Position numbers and translations under genes: made by a program. The notes beneath the pieces are model-generated. The model ran no database searches and was not told the DNA's origin. It saw nothing but the letters and a program-made list of their open reading frames with translations. Shown piece after piece: positions 37,643 to 45,543 of a stretch of 64,000 nucleotides of DNA. Position 1 is the stretch's first letter. The number at the start of each line of letters is the position of its first letter. The DNA lies in contig PAJV01000055.1 in assembly GCA_002706765.1 (NCBI GenBank), positions 62,001 through 126,000 of the forward strand, in the 5' to 3' direction. Source of the DNA: Gimesia sp. (GTDB taxonomy: Bacteria > Planctomycetota > Planctomycetia > Planctomycetales > Planctomycetaceae).

Positions 37643-39418
37643 TTATCGACGGGAATCTGCAGAACGACGATAGCGTCGCAGTTGCTGCTCGACTTCCTGG
37701 ATTTTGCCCTGGCGTTCTTCGCGAGAAACCGTCGTTTTATTGCTGGTCTGAGTGAAAGAAGCGGGGGAACGAAAGCCAGTGACTTCGGGTTGAGCAGCAC
37801 TCCCGGTCCGATTGACACGGGTGTTTCGAGGCAGGCTGCGGCTCATCCGCTCTTCCTGCAGATCGCGTGATTGCTGTTCAGCGCGGCTCAAACTTTCTGC
37901 CGGTTGAAACCGGGCAGAGGTCGGCATGGGCTGATTTTCCACTTCACCAGACAGATATGAGACAAATTTCGAGCTGGCCTTGTTGATGATCACCACCCGG
38001 CTTGCGGACTGTGGTTTATTCAGAGGACGGATAATACACACAACTTCGGCTTCGCCAGCCTGATCCAGGGCAGCCTGCAGTTGATTCAGATCCGGGTTAC
38101 CGGTAGTACCAGATGCCACCGGCTGACCTGTGGGCATGGCCCGTTCCAGAAATTCATCAAGAATTTCCTGATTGTGTGCGGGTGCCATTTCCCGCGGCGT
38201 TTCACTCATCGCCAGTTTGACTTCGGGAACAGTTTCCGTGAGAGCCGGTTCTTTGTAGATCTCGGTCAGCTGGGCTTCATCAAGCAGTTTGTGGATCATC
38301 GGCAGACCGACATACAGTCCACGTTTCTCATCTTTTTCGACAGCAAAACAGACGCCGACCAGACGACCGGAGCGATCAAACAATCCGCCGCCGGAACGAC
38401 CCTGCACGGGCATCCCCGTGCATTCGATATTGTCGGGGCCCAGAAAACGGTTCAGCTCGGTCACCTGGATTTTTTCCAGTGTGGGAAATGCACCGCCATT
38501 ACAGCCGATACTGGCGACAACATCGCCGGCTTTGACTTCGTTTTCAATCCCGGCTACTTTCGCCGCGGAAACCACGCCAGAGGTGGGGATGGAAATCAGC
38601 CCGACATCGGCCTGCATATTGTAGCGAACCAGTGTTCCCACATAGGTATCAAACTTCTCTCCCTGGAAGACATCCACTTCAATCAGCGAATCGCTTTTCA
38701 GTTCACTGAAGATGTGACTGCAGGTCATAATCAGGGTGCGACCGACGGCACTGTGGATCACGGTTCCTGAGCCCAGGTCCATTCCTTTTTTGTCTTTCAC
38801 CCGAATGCGAACCGTGCTGGCCCGCCAGTTGATGATTTCTTTTTGCGGGGTTGCATCTGCCAGTGGATCACTGGCGGAATCGCCGAACTGAGCGCGGATC
38901 ACTGGTTCTTCAACCGGAACCGATTCTTCCTCTTTTGATTTTCCGAAGAAGGGAATATTGAAACCACGCGACTTTTTTTCCGGTTTCGTTTCGTTCTTTG
39001 TCAGTTGAATGGGTGGCTCTTCTGACTGGCTGAGTCGGTTTTCATTCGCAGCGAAAATTGCGGGGTTTTCGCGAGCAGGCTGCTGGGTTTCTGCACTGGG
39101 AATCCGGGCCAGCATGCGTCGCAGGTTGCTCTCGGTCGTGGATCCGACGGAACGCGCGACCTCTTTGCCCTCCACCACCAGTACAAACGCCGGGATGCTG
39201 GTCACATTAAAACGTTTCGCCAGGTCCGGTTCCTGATCGACGTCTACTTTTTTAATGGGATAACCTTCACGCTTTAAACGTGAAATCAAGGGACTCATTT
39301 TCTGACACGGTCCGCACCAGGTGGCAGTAAAATCCAACAGCACACCATTGGGTGCCGCTGCCTGGGCTGATCCGGAAAGTAATACAACTGTAAGAAAGGC
39401 TGTCGTAAAAAACCTCAT
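37643..39418 (-). CDS. Thioredoxin-trypsin fusion, secreted serine protease
   Basis: The 591-residue protein has a signal peptide (1-21) and a thioredoxin domain at about 22-105 with active site WCGPC (Cys35/Cys38). A Pro/Glu-rich linker follows, then a trypsin-like (S1C/DegP-type) domain from 195 to 375. Its triad residues are His235 in TCSH, Asp271 in ADVGL and Ser342 in GRSGGG. The C-terminal ~190 residues look unstructured and Gln/Arg-rich. The redox domain may activate or deliver substrates with disulfides. A strong terminator follows at 37570-37610. Confidence 0.9.
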   Translation of the reverse strand: MRFFTTAFLTVVLLSGSAQAAAPNGVLLDFTATWCGPCQKMSPLISRLKREGYPIKKVDVDQEPDLAKRFNVTSIPAFVLVVEGKEVARSVGSTTESNLRRMLARIPSAETQQPARENPAIFAANENRLSQSEEPPIQLTKNETKPEKKSRGFNIPFFGKSKEEESVPVEEPVIRAQFGDSASDPLADATPQKEIINWRASTVRIRVKDKKGMDLGSGTVIHSAVGRTLIMTCSHIFSELKSDSLIEVDVFQGEKFDTYVGTLVRYNMQADVGLISIPTSGVVSAAKVAGIENEVKAGDVVASIGCNGGAFPTLEKIQVTELNRFLGPDNIECTGMPVQGRSGGGLFDRSGRLVGVCFAVEKDEKRGLYVGLPMIHKLLDEAQLTEIYKEPALTETVPEVKLAMSETPREMAPAHNQEILDEFLERAMPTGQPVASGTTGNPDLNQLQAALDQAGEAEVVCIIRPLNKPQSASRVVIINKASSKFVSYLSGEVENQPMPTSARFQPAESLSRAEQQSRDLQEERMSRSLPRNTRVNRTGSAAQPEVTGFRSPASFTQTSNKTTVSREERQGKIQEVEQQLRRYRRSADSRR

Positions 39419-40457
39419 CTACCAACTCCTTATAATGGTTGGTTTCAACGCGCAAGGCGTTTTAAATTCAGATAAAGGGGTATTCTCTCTTAGCTCAAGC
39501 CAGGCATCAGAACGTGATTGCGGCTGAGAGCAGGCAACCTGAATGGTCGCCGATAGCAGAGAAGCAGAGCGAGCGGAAAACTGCGGGAACCCTCTTGAAA
39601 TCTGAAGAGATTCGACAGTTTGAATATTCACAGCCCGATTGAATGCATCAACGGGCGATGTCTGTGAAATTAGCTTCACGATGCGGCTTCCATGCCTAAC
39701 GGTTGTCACCAGCAAACTGCTGGCAAAATGGGTAGTTTAAATGGGAATCGAGCCCGGTCTTCCTGACCAACTGCTCTGAATCAATTGAATTGTCGGTTCC
39801 GTACCTGTGTACTTATTATCATTTAGAAACGGGAGCAGAGTCCCATTTGTGACGGGTCAGTGAAATATCACGCACCTGGCGTACCAGAAAGTTAAATTAT
39901 TTCGCGAAAAATTCGCAGGAATGCGTAAATACATTAAAGAGAAATCCTTGTAAATAGAATTTTCTCTGGAAGCATTTACAATTGGCTCTCTGAGAAAACA
40001 TTTTCGTGACTTTTTTGCAAGGCATTGTAATTTTTACCGGAATTTTCGCGTTTTTTTCACTCCCGTTTCTGCAGGCCGATTGTGGTGATGGAACCGGAAG
40101 AATGCAGAGCTTTTTAAGAGCAGGTCGGAACTGGTTGTGTACTTTTCCGCTGTCGGACAACTATAATAGAGTAGCTGCCCACCCTTGATGCACGGTCATC
40201 AAAACGAGCGGGCGTTTTGTTATCTAAAACACTACTATTTATAGACTTAACCCCCTGCAGAAAGATATTCTTTCTTAATCCACCCACCTTGAACATTTTT
40301 ACAGAATCTCTTTCTGTGACGCTTTAAGTATCTGTAATACCAACACTCGGGCCCTGCTGAATTGATTTCATGCAGAGAATTCCGTTCTCCGTTCGGCCAT
40401 GAGAAACTGCAACAGAGAGCTCCAATAACAAATACAGCTTAAAAACCCTCTATTCGA
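39419..40457. other. 1-kb intergenic region with no supported gene
   Basis: This is the longest gene-free stretch in the window. Short frames here (e.g. 39419-39715, 39897-40160 and 40006-40188) have no Shine-Dalgarno or family signal. Noted structures: CCAGCA/TGCTGG hairpin at 39709-39723; CAAAACG/CGTTTTG hairpin near 40198-40217; and a perfect TATAAT at 40162-40167 with only a distant TTGTGT (40135-40140, spacer 21). It may carry a small RNA or promoter elements. Confidence 0.5.
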
Positions 40458-41576
40458 TTGAGACACATGAAACAGATATGCCTCGTAACTCTGCTCGCGT
40501 TCCTGTCCCTGTCCACAGGCTGCCGCAAACAGGAAGAAATTACCTCTTACACCGTTTCCAAGGGTGCCTCGTCTTCGAATACTGCTCTGCCTGACATGAC
40601 GGCAGCGCCTGCGAAACCTACGCGTATGCTGGCAGCCATCGTGCCCGGCAGTCCGCAGAACTGGTTTTTCAAAATGACCGGGGAACCGGACCAGGTTAAA
40701 GCCGAATTCGATCACTTCATTGAGTTCATGAAATCCGTCACACTCAGCGGTGACAAGCCGGAATGGAAACTGCCTGAAAACTGGACACAGGAACCAGGCA
40801 GTTCGATGCGATTTGCCACACTCAAGATCAAGGATACGGACCCCGCGCTGGAAGTCTCCGTGATTCCGCTTCCCGCGGGAACAGATCTGACAGCGGACTT
40901 ACTTTCCAACATCAATCGCTGGCGCGATCAGGTGGGCCTGGATTCCATTTCTGCAGAGACCATCAAAGAAGCGGCTGACAAGTCACCGGCTCTGGATACG
41001 GAATTATTCACACTCAAATCAGGTGATAAGATGATTTCGGTCGTCAGCCTGAAGGGCATGATGGCCGGCAATCCGATGAGCCGCGCGCCGTTTGCCTCGG
41101 GCATGATGGGCGGGCCAGGGAGCCCTGCAGCGGGACCGGCGAATCCACCAGCGGCTGCCGAGATCCAATATGAAACCCCCGCAGGCTGGCAACCGGGTCG
41201 CAGTGGCGGAATGCGAAAAGCTGCCTTCAACATCACCAGTGGTGACGAAACCGGTGAAGTCACGGTGATTGATCTGTCCAAAGCGGCTTCTCCGTTACTC
41301 CCGAACATCAACCGCTGGCGCGGTCAGGTCAGCCTGAAAGACATCACCGAAGCCGAACTTTCCCAACAATCCGAGCAGCTGAAGGTCGGCGATCTGGAAG
41401 CCACTTATGTCAAACTGCTCGGCCCCGAAGATGCAAAACCACGTATCGCGATTTTAGGCGCGATCATCTACCGGGATGAACTGGCCTGGTTTGTGAAATT
41501 CACCGGGCCGGTCAAACTGGCCGAACAGGAAGAAGCACGCTTCAAACAGTTCGTCCAGTCGATCCGGTTTGAATAA
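40458..41576 (+). CDS. Lipoprotein with an internally duplicated domain
   Basis: The 372-residue protein has a lipobox (SLSTGC, Cys22). It holds two homologous units of about 70 residues at about 103-175 and 238-305. The same motif occurs in each: LLSNINRWRDQVGLDSI and LLPNINRWRGQVSLKDI, each preceded by EVSVI or EVTVI. A Gly/Pro/Met-rich linker (about 198-232) separates them. I do not recognise the family; similar lipoproteins occur upstream of cytochrome-biogenesis genes in planctomycetes. It is 59 bp upstream of the ResB-CcsA gene and probably cotranscribed. Confidence 0.8.
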   Translation: MRHMKQICLVTLLAFLSLSTGCRKQEEITSYTVSKGASSSNTALPDMTAAPAKPTRMLAAIVPGSPQNWFFKMTGEPDQVKAEFDHFIEFMKSVTLSGDKPEWKLPENWTQEPGSSMRFATLKIKDTDPALEVSVIPLPAGTDLTADLLSNINRWRDQVGLDSISAETIKEAADKSPALDTELFTLKSGDKMISVVSLKGMMAGNPMSRAPFASGMMGGPGSPAAGPANPPAAAEIQYETPAGWQPGRSGGMRKAAFNITSGDETGEVTVIDLSKAASPLLPNINRWRGQVSLKDITEAELSQQSEQLKVGDLEATYVKLLGPEDAKPRIAILGAIIYRDELAWFVKFTGPVKLAEQEEARFKQFVQSIRFE

Positions 41577-41635
41577 CGGCTGACGATACCCTACTCAACA
41601 AACTTTTACTTGAGTTTTCAATTCAGGATAAAATC

Positions 41636-44600
41636 ATGGCGACCAATACCCTTCCCGATCAATCAAACGAACCTGCCACACTCGGATCCGATTCCGGGTC
41701 AGTCCACTTCAATCAAACGTTTCTGAAGTTCCTGACCCCGCTGGCTTCGTTGAAACTGACCGTGGCCCTGTTTGCGATGGCCATCTTTATCATCCTGGCG
41801 GGCACCCTGGCGCAGGTGAATAAAGATATCTGGGTCGTGATCGACGAATACTTCCGTACGGGTATTGCCAAAATTGAGTTCAAAATCTTTTTCCCCCCGT
41901 CCTTCTTTCCCAGTCTCGACCAGCAGAATATTCCCGGTTTTATCTACTTTCCCGGCGGCTGGCTGATCGGTTTTCTGATGGGCATCAATCTGTTTGCTGC
42001 TCACTTCATTCGTTTTAAGGTTCAGGCCAAAGGGAGTCAGCGGACCATCGGCTGGACGATTATCGCTGTTGGTGCAGTGATTACCTGGCTGGTGATTGCC
42101 AGTGGTGCCAACAAAGATGGTTTCCAGGGATACTCATTACTGAGCTGGCAAGCACTATGGTGGCTGCTGCAAGCGGGAGTCGGGCTTGCGACAGTCGCCG
42201 GCTGCGTCCTCTTCTTTTACATCGATAAACATCGCAGAGCAGAACGGGCCTTGATCCTGGGTTTCACGATCCTGCTGGGTTGTCTGCTGGCCTGGGCGAT
42301 TTCCCAGGGACAGGCAGCGCGGTTCAGTGATTCATCCATGCGAATCCTCTGGCAATTAATCAAAGCGACTTTTGCCGGCTGTGTTCTGCTATCCGGTTGT
42401 ATTTTCCTGTTTAAGAAACGGGCTGGCGTTGTCTTGCTGCACGCCGGTGTCGGCCTGATGATGCTCAGTGAACTGATCGTTGGTACGATGGCCGTCGAAA
42501 CACAGATGACGATCTCCGAAGGAGAAACCACCAGCTTCGTGCACGATATCCGCGAAGTTGAACTCGCGATCGTTGATCCCACGGACCCCAAAGAAGACAA
42601 AGTCACCGTCATTCCCCAATCGATTCTACTGGCGAATCGGGACACGGTAGTCTCTGATCCTCAACTTCCTTTCGATTATGAGCTGGTTAAATATTATCCG
42701 AACGCCTCTCTGCGCAAAGTGAGTTCTCTGACTCCGGAAGAAAAGAAAGAGTTCGAAAACCCCGCGACCGCCGGGATTGGACTGGACTGGATCGCGTTGC
42801 CGATGCAGAGTGCCACCGGAACTGACATGGGGGGCGGCGTCGATACACCGTCGGCTTACATTAAAGTGATTGATAAAAAAACGTCTGAGCCTTCAGGCAT
42901 TTACCTGGTCGACCTTCAGATGAGTCTGCAGGAAATCGGTCAGCCGGTCGTCGTGGATGGCACAACTTATCAGCTCTACCTGCGGTTCAAGCGTTATTAC
43001 AAACCATATTCCGTCAAACTGCTTGACGTCCGTAAAGATGATTACGCCGGGACGAGTACCGTGAGGAATTATTCCTCCGACATCGTACTCGTTGATCCCA
43101 CCACGAATGTGGACCGGGAAATCAAAATCTCAATGAACGACCCGCTGCGTTACAGCGGAGAAACATTTTACCAGAGCGGCTATCACGCAGATCCGACCAC
43201 TGGAAAAGAAATGACGACCCTGTCCGTCGTTACAAATATGGGCTGGATGATTCCCTACGTCTCCTGCATGATCGTGGTTGTGGGCATGCTGTATCACTTC
43301 ATGGTTACCCTGTTACGATTCCTGGGACGCCGCGAAAAGCAGCGAACCGAACCATCAGACGTCAATGAGTTCCTGCCTTCCGGAAAAGAAAACGATCTCG
43401 CCTCGCAGAACCGTGCCCGTCTGCAGGAAAAAATGACTAAGTATCTGATCCCGGCTCTGATTGTTGTAATCTTTGGCGGCTATCTCTTGAGTAAGGCCCG
43501 TGTACCCAAACCCAATTCCAATGAAATGAACCTCTATGAATTCGGACAGCTGCCGATTCTGTACGAAGGTCGTACCAAGCCCGTGGATACACTGGCCCGC
43601 AACAGCCTGCGGATTATCTCTGGCAAACAGGAATTTGTAGATCCGAACGGCAATAAACAACCCGCCATCAAATGGTTCCTGGATACGATTGCCAAGCCGA
43701 GCGATGCCTTCGAATACGAAGTGGTTCGCATTGAGAATCCGGAGTTATTACACACGCTGGGTCTGAAAAAACGTCCCGGCTTCCGTTATTCGTTTGACGA
43801 CTTTATCGAAAAAATTCCCGAACTCTCCAAACAGTCTGATCTGGCACGACAGGCTGGTAAAGGGAAAGCGACCCTGTACCAGTCGCGCGTACTCGATCTG
43901 GAAAAGAAAATCGGCACTGTTGATCTGCTGATTCAATCATTCAAACCACCGGAAATTCGGGCTGAGTCGGCCCGCGATGACCTGATCGAAGCGATCCGCC
44001 GACATGGGATACTGGAACGCCGTAATCCTCCCCGCGCCATTCCACCAGGAGGCGAAGAGGAGAACGATGATCAATGGCAGACCTATTCCTATGCCTGGAC
44101 CCGCGATCTGGTCAAAGCCAGTTTCGCCAAGGATAAAGAAAATGAAGCCACACAGGCCTGGACGAAAATACTCGTGGCGTATGCCAGTGGTGATGTGAGT
44201 GAGTTCAATAAAGAAGTCCGCAACTACCAGATCTGGTTGAACAAGCACAAAGCAGATCTGCCTCATACCAGTCTGTCCAAAGTGGATTTCGAAGCGTTCT
44301 TCAATCACTTCGAACCATTTTATTACTGCTCCGTGCTCTACATGTTCGCGTTTGTAATGGTCTGTTTCTCGTTCCTGTTCTGGCAAAGACCCCTGGGCAA
44401 CGCGGCCTTCTGGCTGATCTGCCTGACATTCTTTGTGCATACACTTGCGTTGATTGGCCGGATTTATATTTCAGGACGACCACCGGTCACCAACCTGTAT
44501 TCATCAGCCGTGTTTATCGGCTGGGGAGCCGTACTGGCGGGAATTGTGATTGAAAAAATGAATCGCCTGGGTATCGGCAGTTTACTCGCGTCCGTCGCCG

Positions 44601-45223
44601 GGTTTTCCACGCTGCTGATTGCCCACATGCTCGCCGGTGATGGAGATACGTTTGCCGTGCTGCAGGCAGTCCTGGATACCCAGTTCTGGCTGGCCACCCA
44701 TGTGGTCTGTATCACCCTGGGATATGCGGCGACCTTTGTCGCCGGTCTGCTGGGTCTGTTTTATATCCTGTGGGGAGTATTGACGCCTAAAATGACAGCC
44801 GCCGCGGGGAAAGAAGTGATTCGCATGCTGTATGGCGTGCTCTGCTTCGCGATCATTCTGAGCTTCTTCGGAACCGTGCTCGGCGGACTGTGGGCCGACG
44901 ATTCCTGGGGCCGCTTCTGGGGCTGGGATCCCAAAGAAAACGGCGCGCTGATTATTGTGCTCTGGAATGCGCTCGTGTTACACGCGCGCTGGGGTGGCAT
45001 GGTCAAAGATCGTGGCATGGCGATGCTTTCCATCGGGGGTAACATCGTCACCAGCTGGTCCTGGTTTGGAGTGAATGAGCTCGGCGTCGGACTGCATTCA
45101 TACGGTTTCACGGAAGGGGTCCTGAAGGCACTGGGGCTGTTCATGCTCTCGCAACTTGCGGTCATCGCAATCGCGATGATTCCCCAAAACCGCTGGTGGA
45201 GTTTCAAAAAACGAGACGTCTAA
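41636..45223 (+). CDS. ResB-CcsA fusion, cytochrome c heme-ligation protein
   Basis: The 1195-residue protein combines both halves of the system II cytochrome c synthetase that exports heme and attaches it to CxxCH apocytochromes. The N-terminal ResB part spans about 20-570 with TM helices near 40-60, 100-125, 140-165, 180-200, 240-270 and 540-560. A long extracytoplasmic region at about 290-530 follows the first helices (SYYATH-like loops are absent). The C-terminal CcsA part from about 890 has TM helices and the heme-handling motif WGRFWGWDPKEN near residues 1091-1102. A middle segment (about 580-880) is hydrophilic. Ends in a strong terminator. Confidence 0.92.
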   Translation: MATNTLPDQSNEPATLGSDSGSVHFNQTFLKFLTPLASLKLTVALFAMAIFIILAGTLAQVNKDIWVVIDEYFRTGIAKIEFKIFFPPSFFPSLDQQNIPGFIYFPGGWLIGFLMGINLFAAHFIRFKVQAKGSQRTIGWTIIAVGAVITWLVIASGANKDGFQGYSLLSWQALWWLLQAGVGLATVAGCVLFFYIDKHRRAERALILGFTILLGCLLAWAISQGQAARFSDSSMRILWQLIKATFAGCVLLSGCIFLFKKRAGVVLLHAGVGLMMLSELIVGTMAVETQMTISEGETTSFVHDIREVELAIVDPTDPKEDKVTVIPQSILLANRDTVVSDPQLPFDYELVKYYPNASLRKVSSLTPEEKKEFENPATAGIGLDWIALPMQSATGTDMGGGVDTPSAYIKVIDKKTSEPSGIYLVDLQMSLQEIGQPVVVDGTTYQLYLRFKRYYKPYSVKLLDVRKDDYAGTSTVRNYSSDIVLVDPTTNVDREIKISMNDPLRYSGETFYQSGYHADPTTGKEMTTLSVVTNMGWMIPYVSCMIVVVGMLYHFMVTLLRFLGRREKQRTEPSDVNEFLPSGKENDLASQNRARLQEKMTKYLIPALIVVIFGGYLLSKARVPKPNSNEMNLYEFGQLPILYEGRTKPVDTLARNSLRIISGKQEFVDPNGNKQPAIKWFLDTIAKPSDAFEYEVVRIENPELLHTLGLKKRPGFRYSFDDFIEKIPELSKQSDLARQAGKGKATLYQSRVLDLEKKIGTVDLLIQSFKPPEIRAESARDDLIEAIRRHGILERRNPPRAIPPGGEEENDDQWQTYSYAWTRDLVKASFAKDKENEATQAWTKILVAYASGDVSEFNKEVRNYQIWLNKHKADLPHTSLSKVDFEAFFNHFEPFYYCSVLYMFAFVMVCFSFLFWQRPLGNAAFWLICLTFFVHTLALIGRIYISGRPPVTNLYSSAVFIGWGAVLAGIVIEKMNRLGIGSLLASVAGFSTLLIAHMLAGDGDTFAVLQAVLDTQFWLATHVVCITLGYAATFVAGLLGLFYILWGVLTPKMTAAAGKEVIRMLYGVLCFAIILSFFGTVLGGLWADDSWGRFWGWDPKENGALIIVLWNALVLHARWGGMVKDRGMAMLSIGGNIVTSWSWFGVNELGVGLHSYGFTEGVLKALGLFMLSQLAVIAIAMIPQNRWWSFKKRDV

Positions 45224-45246
45224 GCTGACTTCGAACGAAATTGAAG

Positions 45247-45298
45247 CGGGATTCTCATTCAATCCACTGCGGACGGAATGAGAATCCTTTTTTATTTT
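45247..45298 (+). terminator. Strong rho-independent terminator after ResB-CcsA
   Basis: The 12-bp perfect stem GGATTCTCATTC (45249-45260) pairs with GAATGAGAATCC (45276-45287) around a 15-nt loop and is followed by TTTTTTATTTT. The remaining ~245 bp up to the next start show no gene. Confidence 0.92.
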
Positions 45299-45543
45299 GC
45301 AGCATTATTTTGATACAACTCGACAAAACCGGAACTCCTGCTGCCGGGACGGGGCACCGTTCAGAATACGACGGACTGGCTGCTCTCGTAGACACAACCG
45401 TTGCAAACCTGAACGGCCTCCTATTTTGACTGACCAGATCTGAACAGAAGACGTGTATCGATTGTACGGTTCTGGGGGATAATGCGATTCAGGATTCAAT
45501 TTCAGAGTGACGAAAGAGTTGATAACTCTACACTGTCACTGGA

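Noticed and set aside
39500-39580. Another copy of the palindromic repeat (AGCGAGCGGAAAACTG)
   Set aside because: Only a short fragment resembles the right end; no inverted partner or hairpins are present.
39725-39775. tRNA-like D-arm/T-arm sequence on the minus strand
   Set aside because: CAGTTGGTCAGG and GGGCTCGATTCCC resemble tRNA arms, but there is no anticodon arm or acceptor stem between and around them.
40006-40188. Short hydrophobic frame (60 residues) in the 1-kb gap
   Set aside because: It starts with GTG without a Shine-Dalgarno, overlaps an opposite frame and shows no family signal.
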